64,000 bases of DNA from Croceivirga thetidis (GCF_012272815.1 NZ_JAAWWL010000002.1:464280-528279); one strand, 5' to 3'. Shown: positions 26,661 to 36,814, numbered from the stretch's first letter. Translations and numbers: made by a program. Notes: a model not told the origin generated them from the letters alone.

Positions 26661-27290
26661 ATGAAATTAGCATTCATTGGTATTGGCAAGGTAGGCTTTG
26701 CCTTGGCCAACAACTTTCATCAAAAAGGGCATGAAGTGATTGTAGCCCATAACAATATCCACAGCGAAAGCGTAGTGGGAGCCCAAAAACGAAACCCCTA
26801 CTTTACGGCTCTGCCCATACAGGAAGCCATCAACACAGTGGATATCGTCTTTTTAGCAACGCCATTTATGGCAGCTGAGACTATTCTAAATTCGTTAGAT
26901 TTTAATAGCAAAACACTGGTTGACTGCACTAACCCAGTTGGACCGGGTATCTCACACGGATTAGAAAGCAAAATCTCAGGAGCCGAAAAGATTCAGGAAT
27001 GGGCCCCAACCGCCCAGGTCGTCAAAGCCTACACGATTTACGGGTTTGAAAATCTTGAAAACCCTAGTTTTCCTAACTATAATGTGAAACCGGTAATGCT
27101 TACAGCGGGCGATGATGAAGACGCCAAAAAACAAATTGAAACCCTAAATACCGATTTGGGTTTTGAAACTTTGGATACTGGCAACCTTTCACAGGCCTTG
27201 CATTTGGAACATATGACGCTACTTTGGGTGAAAATGGTGCGGGCCAATGGCCATCACCCCAATTTTACTTGGGCGTATTTGGAGCAGTAA
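26661..27290 (+). CDS. NADP(H)-binding reductase, F420-dependent oxidoreductase-like
   Basis: A 209-residue Rossmann protein similar to NADPH-dependent F420 reductase and related small reductases. The dinucleotide motif is IGIGKVGFALANNFHQKGHEV (residues about 5-25), and later strands are VDIVFLATPF and TLVDCTNPVGPG. Bacteroidota generally lack F420, so the true substrate is another compound. It starts directly after the NTF2-like stop and is the last gene of the DJ-1-like operon. Confidence 0.82.
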   Translation: MKLAFIGIGKVGFALANNFHQKGHEVIVAHNNIHSESVVGAQKRNPYFTALPIQEAINTVDIVFLATPFMAAETILNSLDFNSKTLVDCTNPVGPGISHGLESKISGAEKIQEWAPTAQVVKAYTIYGFENLENPSFPNYNVKPVMLTAGDDEDAKKQIETLNTDLGFETLDTGNLSQALHLEHMTLLWVKMVRANGHHPNFTWAYLEQ

Positions 27291-27385
27291 ATTTTCGAAT
27301 ACTTTTTTTTGAATTAATGCAACCCCTCTCTTTTTGATTTGTCTCTGGTGGTATAAAATGTTTAACAACCATCAAAAATCAAAAA

Positions 27386-29791
27386 ATGAACAATAAAAAA
27401 GCTGTGAGTCCGGCAATCAAAACTACAATTTGGTTGCTGTGGCTCTTTTTTTTGGGCTGTATGTTGACCTTTGGTCAAGAAAGCCACACCATTAGCGGAA
27501 CCATTACCGATAAAAGTAACGGCGAGACCCTTTTCGGAGCTTCCGTTTTCCTGATGGGCACGACCATTGGGGGTATTACTAACGAGTATGGGTTTTATTC
27601 CATCACTGCCCCAGAAGGGGAGTATGTGTTGAATATCTCCTATATGGGCTATACCGATGTCAACATCAAAATCAATCTCAATCAAGACATCAAACGTGAT
27701 GTGGAGATTGCAGAATTCTCCACCGAACTCCAAGAAGTGGTAATTACTGCAGAAGAACCCGAACGTGCCATTCTAAGAAAACCTGAGATGAGCGTGGTAA
27801 AAATGAATGTGTCCACCATCAAGCAAACTCCAGTGGTCTTGGGCGAGGTTGATGTGCTCAAGAGTTTACAGCTCTTACCGGGGGTGACCAACAATGGCGA
27901 GGGAACAGGAGGTTTTCATGTTCGTGGCGGCGCACAGGACCAAAACCTGGTCTTGCTCGATGAGGCCATTATTTACAATACCTCGCATATGTTTGGCTTT
28001 TTTTCGGTCTTTAATGCCGATGCCATCAAAGATGTAAAACTCTACAAAGGGGGAATTCCCGCACGTTTTGGGGGTCGGGTGTCTTCGGTACTCGATATAC
28101 GCCAAAAAGATGGGAATCGAAAAAACTATGCACTTACTGGCGGTATTGGTTTGATTTCAAGTCGTTTGACCGCCGAAGGTCCCGTTTTTGGGGATAAAGG
28201 TTCTTTTTTGATTGCAGGTCGTCGCTCCTATGTTGATTTTATTTTGGCTGCTGCGGGGGAGGACAATCGGGTTTCTTTTTATGATCTCAACCTGAAGACC
28301 AATTATCGTATAAACCGAAACAACAAGCTTTTTTTGAGTGGGTATTTTGGTCGTGATGCTTTTGATTTTGCTGGAATCTTTGAAAACAGCTACGGCAATG
28401 GTTCAGGCAACCTACGTTGGAACCATATTTTTAACGACCGTTTGTTTTCCAACCTTTCTGCTATATACAGTCGCTATGATTACGACCTCAATTTTGACCA
28501 AGATGATTTCGAGTGGGTTTCCTCAATCACCAATTACAACCTGAAATACGATATGAAGTACTACCTCAATGATAAATTCTCTTTGGATTTTGGGGTAAAT
28601 GGCATCTACTACGATTTTGATCCAGGACAAATAGCGCCAACTTCAGAAACATCTCCTATTAATCCCTTTTCGCTAGACCAAAAAAGAGCCTTGGAGGGTG
28701 GGGTATACCTTAATGCGGAACATAAGCTTACTGATAGACTAACAGCTCAATATGGCTTGCGCTATAGTACCTTCTCTCGACTGGGTGGCCAACCGATTAC
28801 CCAATATGAGAATGGATTGCCTGTTGTATACAATTCAGCTTTGGGCATTTATGAACGCGGGGTAGCGATTGGGGAAACCGATTTTGCCCGAAGTGAATCC
28901 ATCCACACTTACGACAACTTTGAACCCCGAATTTCCTTGGCCTACCTTTTGAACGAGGATTCTTCGGTTAAGGCCGGATTCTCAAGAGCAGCACAGTACA
29001 TTCATTTGTTGAGCAATACCTCTTCAGTTACTCCGCTTGATGTTTGGACCCCCAGTGGCTCGTTTATCGAACCACAAGTATCGAATCAGTATGCCTTGGG
29101 CTACTTTCGCAATTTTCTGGACAAGGAATATTCATTGGAGGTAGAGGCTTACTACAAAACGGTGGACAACCGCATTGACTATATCGATGGTTCTGAGCTT
29201 ATTGGGCAAAATACCATCGAAACCGAAATTCTGAATGGTGAAATGCGTGCTTATGGACTGGAATTCTTATTACGTAAAAACGAAGGAGCTTTAACAGGTT
29301 GGCTGGCCTATACGCTTTCCAAATCCGAACAACGTACTCCTGGCGGTGCTGCTGGCGGCCCCGGCATCAACAATGGGGATTGGTACAACACCTTTTTTGA
29401 CCGCACGCACGATATCTCACTGACTGCGGCCTATAAACTGAACGACCAGTGGAGTTTTGGTTCAAATTTGGTTTTTCAAACAGGGCGTCCGGTGACCTAT
29501 CCGAATGGGCAGTATCGCTATGAGGACCTGTCCATCGCAAGCTATGCACCTCGAAATTCAGACCGTTTACCGGCCTATCATAGAGTGGATGCCTCCATCA
29601 CTTTTAGTCCAAAAAAGTACCAGAACAAACGCTTTAAAGGAGAGTGGGTGCTGAGTGTATACAACTTGTATCATCGAAAAAACGCAGCTTCTATTTCCTT
29701 CGGACAGAATTTGGAAACTGGAGCTAATGAAGCCACCCGAACCGCCATATTTGGCATACTCCCTTCATTTACCTACAACTTTAAATTTTAA
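27386..29791 (+). CDS. TonB-dependent receptor with N-terminal carboxypeptidase-regulatory-like domain
   Basis: An 801-residue outer-membrane receptor. A signal peptide (about 1-34) is followed by a carboxypeptidase-D-regulatory-like domain (about 36-120, ISGTITDKSNGETLFGASVFLMGTTIGG), a plug (TPVVLGEVDVLKSLQLLPGVTNNGEGTGGFHVRGG) and a 22-strand-type barrel ending ILPSFTYNFKF. The terminal aromatic residue fits BAM recognition. The receptor is paired with a DUF4249 lipoprotein, an association common in Bacteroidota. The ligand is unknown; there are no neighbouring glycan or iron genes to suggest one. Confidence 0.93.
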   Translation: MNNKKAVSPAIKTTIWLLWLFFLGCMLTFGQESHTISGTITDKSNGETLFGASVFLMGTTIGGITNEYGFYSITAPEGEYVLNISYMGYTDVNIKINLNQDIKRDVEIAEFSTELQEVVITAEEPERAILRKPEMSVVKMNVSTIKQTPVVLGEVDVLKSLQLLPGVTNNGEGTGGFHVRGGAQDQNLVLLDEAIIYNTSHMFGFFSVFNADAIKDVKLYKGGIPARFGGRVSSVLDIRQKDGNRKNYALTGGIGLISSRLTAEGPVFGDKGSFLIAGRRSYVDFILAAAGEDNRVSFYDLNLKTNYRINRNNKLFLSGYFGRDAFDFAGIFENSYGNGSGNLRWNHIFNDRLFSNLSAIYSRYDYDLNFDQDDFEWVSSITNYNLKYDMKYYLNDKFSLDFGVNGIYYDFDPGQIAPTSETSPINPFSLDQKRALEGGVYLNAEHKLTDRLTAQYGLRYSTFSRLGGQPITQYENGLPVVYNSALGIYERGVAIGETDFARSESIHTYDNFEPRISLAYLLNEDSSVKAGFSRAAQYIHLLSNTSSVTPLDVWTPSGSFIEPQVSNQYALGYFRNFLDKEYSLEVEAYYKTVDNRIDYIDGSELIGQNTIETEILNGEMRAYGLEFLLRKNEGALTGWLAYTLSKSEQRTPGGAAGGPGINNGDWYNTFFDRTHDISLTAAYKLNDQWSFGSNLVFQTGRPVTYPNGQYRYEDLSIASYAPRNSDRLPAYHRVDASITFSPKKYQNKRFKGEWVLSVYNLYHRKNAASISFGQNLETGANEATRTAIFGILPSFTYNFKF

Positions 29792-29794
29792 GAA

Positions 29795-30652
29795 ATGAGA
29801 ACAATAGTAAAATACATTCCGATATTGATTTTAGCAGCACTTACCTCCTGTACAGATGTAGTGGATGTGACCGTGCAAGAAGGACCGGAACGTTTGGTAG
29901 TCGAAGCTTCCCTCGATTGGGAGAAAGGGACTAGTGGCAATGTACAGACTATTCGCTTGCGACAATCCACTCCTTTCTTTGATGAGGATAATATCATTGA
30001 TGTGACCGGAGCCTCAGTTACTGTCACCGATGATAGTAATGGCAACCGTTTTACCTTCATAGACCAGAATAATGGTGCATACCAGACGAACAGTTTTCAA
30101 CCAGTCTTAGGGCAATCCTATTCCCTCAGGATAGAATACAATGGCGAAGTCTATACTGCCCAGGAAACCATGACCTCAGTTACAAACATCACAGATATTT
30201 TTCAATCTCGTGAAGAAGGTTTTGAATTAGATCTGTTGGAAGTTAATGTGGTTTTTACCGACCCGGAAACTGAAGGAGACAATTACTTATTTAAATTTCA
30301 ACGCCAAGGTGATTTATTACCAATGTTAGAATATGCTGAAGATGAATTTGTAAATGGCAATGAAATTGAATGGTGGTTCGAACCGGAAGATGAAGACAAT
30401 ATACGTCCCTTTGAAGCAGGTGATATCGTAGATATTGAGATGTTCGGTATTTCGCGGGCCTATTATAACTACGTCAGTATTTTGATTGACCAAATAGGTG
30501 GTGTGGGCATTTTTGAAACTACGCCGGTGACTGTTAAAGGCAATGTCATAAATCAAACAAATTCTGATAATTATGCCTTTGGATACTTTCGATTGTCAGA
30601 GGTAGATCGCGCCAGCTACACATTTGTGGAAGATACCATCAATGCAAAGTAA
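29795..30652 (+). CDS. DUF4249 family lipoprotein
   Basis: A 285-residue lipoprotein, lipobox cysteine near residue 19 (LAALTSCTDVV). It continues with DUF4249-type beta-sandwich sequence (VEASLDWEKG, IRLRQSTPFFDEDNIIDVTGASVTVTDD, YSLRIEYNGEVYTAQETMTSV). Proteins of this family usually follow a TonB-dependent receptor and may be its surface-exposed partner lipoprotein. The gene starts three bases after the receptor stop, so the pair is one operon, ended by the hairpin at 30694. Confidence 0.9.
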   Translation: MRTIVKYIPILILAALTSCTDVVDVTVQEGPERLVVEASLDWEKGTSGNVQTIRLRQSTPFFDEDNIIDVTGASVTVTDDSNGNRFTFIDQNNGAYQTNSFQPVLGQSYSLRIEYNGEVYTAQETMTSVTNITDIFQSREEGFELDLLEVNVVFTDPETEGDNYLFKFQRQGDLLPMLEYAEDEFVNGNEIEWWFEPEDEDNIRPFEAGDIVDIEMFGISRAYYNYVSILIDQIGGVGIFETTPVTVKGNVINQTNSDNYAFGYFRLSEVDRASYTFVEDTINAK

Positions 30653-30693
30653 TTTAGAATTTTAACGACCCCCGATAGGTTTGATGTGTGAAG

Positions 30694-30723
30694 GTGTCGA
30701 GTTGCTAGCGCTCGGCACTTTTG
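30694..30723 (+). terminator. intrinsic terminator after the DUF4249 gene
   Basis: GTGTCGAG and CTCGGCAC pair over 8 bp (one G-U) around a 9-base loop, and TTTT follows. It ends the receptor/DUF4249 transcript. The remaining sequence up to 30870 holds no ORF I can support. Confidence 0.7.
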
Positions 30724-30870
30724 TCATCATATAGCCCTCTCTTTTAGAAATTATCGGAGCAGACATAATGATTACTTGTTAAACTGTTCCTAAAAATGAT
30801 AAGCAAGTTCATTACAATGCAACCCTTAACGTATGCCAACTGTCTTTGCAAAAAACAAAGTATATTATTT

Positions 30871-31311
30871 ATGAGAAAATTTTTTATTACTGCAATTGTT
30901 GCAATTACTGCTACAGTTAGTGTTAATGCACAAGAGTACAAAGTAATTACCAGCGTAGAATCTATAGTTCCGAGCGGATTGGGTCGTTCACGAATCATTT
31001 CTGCAAATGAGGACAAAGATTATCAAGAATACACTAGTGTTCAAACCGAGGAAGACAATACCAGAAATAAATCTAGCAGAAAGGACATTCGGGTCAAGAA
31101 TTTTGAAGAAACCAAACTTTTAAACTTTTTCAATGTTGGGGGCATCCGTTTTCAAAATATTGCAGCCAATGATGCCCTAATAACTTCAAAAATTAATACC
31201 ATGATTGAAGAAGGATGGGAGTTGGCCTTTGTGACCAGTGCAGTTGAAAGTGCTGGCGGTAAAGGAGATGCGAACGGAATTTTTATTACGCGCTATATTT
31301 TTAAGCGTTAG
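30871..31311 (+). CDS. small exported protein of unknown family
   Basis: A 146-residue protein from ATG 30871, where MRKFFITAIVAITATVSVNAQ is a signal peptide; an in-frame ATG at 30796 is further upstream and lacks a signal. The mature part has a charged region (about 45-70, rich in E, D, N and R) and a C-terminal part with INTMIEEGWELAFVTSAVESAG, like small flavobacterial proteins of unknown function with the 'MIxxGWELxxV' motif. A terminator follows. Confidence 0.65.
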   Translation: MRKFFITAIVAITATVSVNAQEYKVITSVESIVPSGLGRSRIISANEDKDYQEYTSVQTEEDNTRNKSSRKDIRVKNFEETKLLNFFNVGGIRFQNIAANDALITSKINTMIEEGWELAFVTSAVESAGGKGDANGIFITRYIFKR

Positions 31312-31333
31312 GTTGATTGTAGATTGATAGTCG

Positions 31334-31359
31334 AAGCCTCTCTTTTGGGAGGCTTTTTT
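31334..31359. terminator. intrinsic terminator between convergent genes
   Basis: AAGCCTC and GAGGCTT form a 7-bp stem with a T-rich loop followed by T on the plus strand. It ends the small exported protein's transcript, immediately before the stop of the convergent sensor kinase. Confidence 0.75.
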
Positions 31360-31360
31360 A

Positions 31361-34300
31361 TTAGTCCACTTTTGCGAATTGGTTAGATTTCTTAATCCTA
31401 TTTTTTGGTAAATTCTTCTCAATTTTAGGAAAGGATACAATAAATGAGGTTCCCTTACCAACCCCTTCTGATTCGGCTCGAATTGAACCGTTATGGGATT
31501 CTACAATTTTTTTGACCATATAAAGTCCTAGGCCTGTACCCTTGACTTTAGGATGGAACCTTTCAAATGGGGCAAAAAGCTTTTGAATTGATTTTTCGTC
31601 CATACCGGAGCCATTATCAATTACAATGAATTCGATGCGTTCATTACTTTCATTAGTTTCTACAAGTACTGTTGGATGTTCTTGGTCCCCCATGTATTTG
31701 ATGGCATTATCCATTAAATTGCTGAAAATCTGAATCATTCTGTTTTTGTCTCCTTTTATACTTGGTAGGTTTTTGACGATTCTGATTTCAATATTTCCAA
31801 CACTCTGTTTGCCATGAACAAAGTTGTGGGCTAGTGTCATTACTTCATTCATATCAAGAACTTCCATTTTGTTGGCCACCTCACCCAATTTAGCGACCTT
31901 GGTAATGTCTTCGATAAGACCGTGCATTGTTTCACATGAAGTTCCAATCATGTTTAAATATTTCTTGAGGTTGGGTACATCTATATTAGCTGTTTCGATT
32001 GAAATCACATCCATTAGTCCTTGAATTCCAGATAGTGGACCCTTTAAATCATGTGAAATGGAATAAGCGAACTTTTGAATTTCTTCGTTTTTGTTTTTAA
32101 GCTCAGAGGCCGCTTCAGAAAGTTTTTGTTTTTCTTGGTTTAGTTCTTGCGTTCGAATTCCAATAGTTTTCTCAAGTTTAATTTGGTAGCGTTTCATATT
32201 TCTGACACGCATGTAATAGGCAAGGTATACACTAAGAACTATTGCTAATCCCACTAACATTTTAAACCACCACGTCTGCCAAAATGGAGGTAAAATCGTT
32301 ACATGTAATTGTTTTTCATTAGTACCCCATATTCCATCTGTATTTGTAGCTCTGAGACGAAATGTGTAATTGCCTGGGTCAAGGTTAGTGTAAGTTGCAC
32401 TTTTGGTATTCCCTACAAAGTTCCATTCCGATTCAAATCCATCTAAGTAGAAGGCAAAGTTTATTTTTTCAGGATGACTATAGGTGAGGGTGTTGAATTC
32501 AATGTTAAATACGGAATGGTGGTGGTCGAGAACAATTGAATCAGTTTCCCTAATGGTCCGATTTAGAATTTCGTGTTCATCATCTGGCAAGACTTTTTTG
32601 TTGAATATTCTCAACCCAGTGAGGAGTAATTTTTCTTCATAACCTGATTTTTTTGCTTGCGTTGTTTTAAAAATGTTGAATCCGTTACTACCACCAAAAA
32701 GAATTTCATTTTGCATAGTTCGATAGGCCGAACTTTTATTGAATTTATCGTCCTGTAAACCATCAGATTTGTCGTATCTCAAAACACGGTTTGTGGCAAC
32801 ATCGAATCGAAGGATGCCCTGATCAGTACTTAGCCACAAATAGCCATTCTCATCCTCAACTATTCCTTTAACAGCTTCATTTTTTAATAATTCTAATTGA
32901 ATGTGCTCAAAAGCATCTTCATTTGGGAGGTAACGATTCAGGCCAGAGGCAGTGCCTACCCAAATATTTTCTTTTGAATCTTGAAAAATAGCATTTACAT
33001 AGTCGTTGCTTATTTCTTTATTCCCATTTTTCCAGTAATGCTCAATAGTCCATTTATCTTGTTCTTTTTCAATTAATTTGAATAATCCATCCGTTTGGGA
33101 ACCTACCCAAACATGATTTTTTGAATCGACCAAAATTCGGGCAATTGTTGTAACCAATCCTTTTCCGTTGCTATGCTCCAATGAAAAAGTTTTATGTGCT
33201 TTGGACAAAGGATCATATAGTTGAATTCCGCCATGTAGTGTGCCGATCCATATTCTATTTTTTTGATCCTCGGTAACTGAAAAGACGTTATTTGAAGCCA
33301 GAAATGAATTTTGACTATTTAATGCTTGATATTTGCCGGTTTTGCTATTGAAAATTCCCAAACCATTGGCCCATGAGCCAAGCCACAATTCACCATTTTC
33401 CCTACCGTGAATCGCTAAAACCACATTGGTATGTAACGTATTTTCCTTTAAACTAAAATGTGAAAATGAATTCTTATTTCTATCCCAGTAATTGAGGCCA
33501 CCACCATCTGTTCCAATGTAAAGATTACCATTGGGGTCCTCGTAAAAACATTGTACAATGTTATTGTTCAATGAGTTTTCATTGAAATAGTTTTGAGAAA
33601 TGCTGGTAAACTTGAAAAAATTTGGATCTACAAAGTTTAGACCTTTTTGAAATATACCCAGCCACATTACATTTTTTGTGCCTTTGTGTAATGACCAAAT
33701 GGAATTGCCTGAAATTGATTTTTCTGTTTTGAAATCGGCCTTGTAATTATGAAAACCATCCTTTTCTCGGTGCCTAATCCATACACCGGCGTTTTCGCTT
33801 CCCAACCAAAGTTGGCCTAATTCATCGGTTTCAATGGCTAAAATGGAATGCCCTAAACAAACACTTTCAGACTTCGCATTTAACAATTCAAAATCATTAT
33901 TCAATTGTAAGGTAATCAAGCTGCCTGACCAAGTTCCCGCGTATAATGAAGAGTTAAAGGCCAATTTGGCAGAACCAATAGTTTCGTTGGTTTTATAAAG
34001 TTGTTCAACGACCCCAGTCGGTTTTATAGCATAAATAGCATGCTGTGCGACTACTAAAAGATTTTCGTTTTGAGCATTTTTAAATACCGCATTGATATTT
34101 TCTTTATTTCCGAGCTGGCTTAAAATAATTTCATTAGTCTCTCCGGTTTCCTCGTTGTAACGATATAGACCGTTCTCACGCGTTCCCATCCACAAGTATT
34201 TACCCGTGTTGACAATGCCTTTAATATATTTTCCCTGTAAAAAAGTGCTTTGTTTTTTGAAAGGATAGGGCTTGACAATATCCAACCTTCTGTCATAGAT

Positions 34301-34633
34301 ATTCAAACCATTGAGTGTTCCAAAATATAAATTTTGCAGATGGTCTTCGTAGATTTCTGTAACATAACCATCCGTAAGGCCCAGAGCATTTTCATCCCCG
34401 GTTTTAAATGCTTTAAAAGAAGTTCCGTTAAATCTGAACACTCCGTTTTGGGTGCCTATCCATAAAAATCCTTCGTAATCTTCAAAAATTTGGGTTGGGG
34501 AGGCTTGAAAGATGTCTTCAGAAATTTTCCTAAATTCAATTGAATCAGCGTTTGATTGGGGGAATAGAGGGCCATATATGCCTAGTACGCATAGTATTAA
34601 TGTACATATAAATTTTGGCCTGTGGGAAAACAT
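31361..34633 (-). CDS. reg_prop/Y_Y_Y sensor histidine kinase without output domain
   Basis: A 1090-residue membrane sensor. A signal peptide is followed by about 14 beta-propeller reg_prop repeats (for example LWIGTQNGVFRF, LWLGSENAGVW, IWVGTASGLNRY), a Y_Y_Y domain (FAFYLDGFESEWNFVGNTKSATYTNLDPGNYTFRLRATN), one membrane helix (about 785-805), a coiled coil, HisKA with His861 in YSISHDLKGPL, and HATPase with VIDNGSGMD and GTGLGLYMVKKI. Most related proteins are hybrids with a receiver and AraC-type output; this one ends after the ATPase, so it needs a separate response regulator that is not next to it. Confidence 0.92.
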   Translation of the reverse strand: MFSHRPKFICTLILCVLGIYGPLFPQSNADSIEFRKISEDIFQASPTQIFEDYEGFLWIGTQNGVFRFNGTSFKAFKTGDENALGLTDGYVTEIYEDHLQNLYFGTLNGLNIYDRRLDIVKPYPFKKQSTFLQGKYIKGIVNTGKYLWMGTRENGLYRYNEETGETNEIILSQLGNKENINAVFKNAQNENLLVVAQHAIYAIKPTGVVEQLYKTNETIGSAKLAFNSSLYAGTWSGSLITLQLNNDFELLNAKSESVCLGHSILAIETDELGQLWLGSENAGVWIRHREKDGFHNYKADFKTEKSISGNSIWSLHKGTKNVMWLGIFQKGLNFVDPNFFKFTSISQNYFNENSLNNNIVQCFYEDPNGNLYIGTDGGGLNYWDRNKNSFSHFSLKENTLHTNVVLAIHGRENGELWLGSWANGLGIFNSKTGKYQALNSQNSFLASNNVFSVTEDQKNRIWIGTLHGGIQLYDPLSKAHKTFSLEHSNGKGLVTTIARILVDSKNHVWVGSQTDGLFKLIEKEQDKWTIEHYWKNGNKEISNDYVNAIFQDSKENIWVGTASGLNRYLPNEDAFEHIQLELLKNEAVKGIVEDENGYLWLSTDQGILRFDVATNRVLRYDKSDGLQDDKFNKSSAYRTMQNEILFGGSNGFNIFKTTQAKKSGYEEKLLLTGLRIFNKKVLPDDEHEILNRTIRETDSIVLDHHHSVFNIEFNTLTYSHPEKINFAFYLDGFESEWNFVGNTKSATYTNLDPGNYTFRLRATNTDGIWGTNEKQLHVTILPPFWQTWWFKMLVGLAIVLSVYLAYYMRVRNMKRYQIKLEKTIGIRTQELNQEKQKLSEAASELKNKNEEIQKFAYSISHDLKGPLSGIQGLMDVISIETANIDVPNLKKYLNMIGTSCETMHGLIEDITKVAKLGEVANKMEVLDMNEVMTLAHNFVHGKQSVGNIEIRIVKNLPSIKGDKNRMIQIFSNLMDNAIKYMGDQEHPTVLVETNESNERIEFIVIDNGSGMDEKSIQKLFAPFERFHPKVKGTGLGLYMVKKIVESHNGSIRAESEGVGKGTSFIVSFPKIEKNLPKNRIKKSNQFAKVD

Positions 34634-34771
34634 AAGTAGTAATTATACTACAAATAAATTCAGAATATTATATCAATTGAAATATTTGTTGGCAAACAAT
34701 CCAAAACTGTTGTTGATCGGTTGAAATGCACATTTTGAATTTAACAACCTCAGTAAAATTGTTCTGAAACG

Positions 34772-35572
34772 CTACCACCAAACAACAAATAACTTTGTCA
34801 TCTCCCCTGATGCATGCTTTATCCAAAGCATTGGAGAATTTTCTTTAATCATATGAAGATTGACTTCCATTAGGATTTCAAAGTGGGATTTCCAATCAAC
34901 AGCCTGATGTGGTTTCAAAACCCATTCAGTTTTATGTGGTATGTAGAATTGAGCTAAGCCAAATTCTTTTGAATTGAATTCATCAAATCGAACCCAATTG
35001 CCAACGATACAATCTCCATTCAGTGGGCGAATCGAACTTTTGTTTACATAGGGTTCGAAAAGCTGTGCTTTGAAACAACATTGTTGATTAATCTCAAAAG
35101 GATTGATGTCGTGAGATTTCCAATAGGGAAGAAGACTTTCGTGATGGAGCAGGGGCAACTGCTTTTCTTTAAGCTTGTCCAATTTGGTATAAAACATATC
35201 CCGTTTATTAGGGCCCATTAAACGATAGATAGGCTCAGAAATTTCAGGATTGATAATGTAGAATTTATACGCCAATTCCACATGAAGATGCATTCCGTTC
35301 AATACGTCCTTTAAGATGAAATCCAGCTCTCCGACCCTTATTTTGCCTTCTTCGATTAAAAGATTACTAAAAATAACCTCGTGCGTGGAAGATATAGAAA
35401 CCAAATGCTTGAACACATGTTCCATCTGATGCCCAAGACGAAGATTGGTTGGTAATTCAAATGGTTCGGGATTACTTAAATCAACCTCGGGAAAAACAAA
35501 CTGTTTTAGTCCAAACTGTTGATTTTTCCATAAAGGAGCGGTTTCATAAAATCCGTTTAGAAGTGCATTCAC
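34772..35572 (-). CDS. DUF1853 family protein
   Basis: A 266-residue protein recognised as DUF1853 by its N-terminal FELPTNLRLGHQMEHVFKHLVSISSTHEVIFSNLLIE and the following VGELDFILKDVLNGMHLHVELAYKFYI. The pattern of an acidic residue in E(L)DF and the ELAYKFY strand suggests a PD-(D/E)xK nuclease-like fold, but this is an inference and the family has no established reaction. It is transcribed alone. Confidence 0.82.
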   Translation of the reverse strand: MNALLNGFYETAPLWKNQQFGLKQFVFPEVDLSNPEPFELPTNLRLGHQMEHVFKHLVSISSTHEVIFSNLLIEEGKIRVGELDFILKDVLNGMHLHVELAYKFYIINPEISEPIYRLMGPNKRDMFYTKLDKLKEKQLPLLHHESLLPYWKSHDINPFEINQQCCFKAQLFEPYVNKSSIRPLNGDCIVGNWVRFDEFNSKEFGLAQFYIPHKTEWVLKPHQAVDWKSHFEILMEVNLHMIKENSPMLWIKHASGEMTKLFVVWW

Positions 35573-35647
35573 CTTTCAAAAATATTGCAATGCGTTAACT
35601 TTTCTTAAAAGATTTTTTCGCTTTAAAGAATGACGTAATTTTAACAA

Positions 35648-36814
35648 ATGGCTATGGAATTGAAAAAAGGATTTCGTTTTACCACATACGAAGCTCCGAA
35701 CATTTCCCCTTTCGAGAAATTATTTGAAATTTTCCAGGAATTGATTACCCATACTTCAGGAGATTTTGATGAGGCTATAGATTGGCTTCGTCAACTCGAC
35801 CAGGAATATGAGTTGACCGACGACGATTACACCATTGATGATTTTATCGAAGATTTAAAAAACAAGGGCTATATACGCGAAGAGTTTGAAGATGGTGGAG
35901 GTGAAATGGGTGAAGCTGGAGAAGTTGGTGAAGAAGGTGACGGTCGCGGCGGAAAAATTAACATCACTGCCAAATTGGAACAAATGCTTCGTAAACGAGC
36001 TTTAGATCAAATTTTTGGAAAAATAAAGCGAAGTGGTTCTGGTAATCACAAAACCGGAAAGTTAGGCCAAGGCGATGAGCATTCCGGTGAGTTTCGAGAA
36101 TATCGCTTTGGTGATGCCCTAGATCGTATTTCAATGACGGAAAGTTTAAAAAATGCCCAAATCAACCATGGTGTGGGTAATTTCTCGTTGGACGAAGGAG
36201 ATTTGGTCGTTGAGGATACAGAATTTAAGGCCCAGATGAGTACTGTGCTAATGATTGACATCAGCCATAGCATGATTCTCTACGGTGAGGACAGGATTAC
36301 GCCGGCTAAAAAAGTTGCCATGGCCTTGGCAGAATTGATAACCACCCGTTATCCGAAAGATACTTTGGATATTCTAGTGTTCGGCAACGATGCCTGGCCT
36401 ATTTCAATAAAGGAACTACCTTATTTGAAAGTGGGACCGTATCATACAAATACTGTTGCTGGACTACAATTGGCAATGGATATGCTGCGACGAAAGCGAA
36501 ATACCAACAAGCAGATCTTCATGATTACCGACGGTAAGCCAAGTTGTCTGCGTTTGCCCAATGGAGATTACTATAAGAACAGTGTTGGTCTAGATGATTA
36601 CATAATTGAGAAGTGTTATAATATGGCTTCCCAAGCGCGAAAGTTGCACATTCCAATAACCACTTTTATGATTGCCCAAGACCCTTATTTAATGCAGTTT
36701 ATTCGTGAATTTACACAAGCAAATAGGGGTAAGGCTTTTTACACTGGATTAAAAGGTCTGGGCGAAATGATTTTTGAAGATTACGAAAACAATAGAAAAA
36801 AAAGGATAAAGTAA
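35648..36814 (+). CDS. VWA domain protein paired with MoxR-like ATPase
   Basis: A 388-residue protein with a variable helical N-terminus (about 1-90), a glycine/glutamate-rich linker (about 88-110) and a C-terminal VWA domain from about residue 193: MIDAS residues in VLMIDISHSMILYGED, then FMITDGKPS. It directly precedes the MoxR/ChlI-like AAA+ ATPase. VWA proteins of such pairs act as adaptors bringing clients to the ATPase ring. No membrane helix is present, so the pair is cytoplasmic. A target is not evident from the neighbours. Confidence 0.85.
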   Translation: MAMELKKGFRFTTYEAPNISPFEKLFEIFQELITHTSGDFDEAIDWLRQLDQEYELTDDDYTIDDFIEDLKNKGYIREEFEDGGGEMGEAGEVGEEGDGRGGKINITAKLEQMLRKRALDQIFGKIKRSGSGNHKTGKLGQGDEHSGEFREYRFGDALDRISMTESLKNAQINHGVGNFSLDEGDLVVEDTEFKAQMSTVLMIDISHSMILYGEDRITPAKKVAMALAELITTRYPKDTLDILVFGNDAWPISIKELPYLKVGPYHTNTVAGLQLAMDMLRRKRNTNKQIFMITDGKPSCLRLPNGDYYKNSVGLDDYIIEKCYNMASQARKLHIPITTFMIAQDPYLMQFIREFTQANRGKAFYTGLKGLGEMIFEDYENNRKKRIK

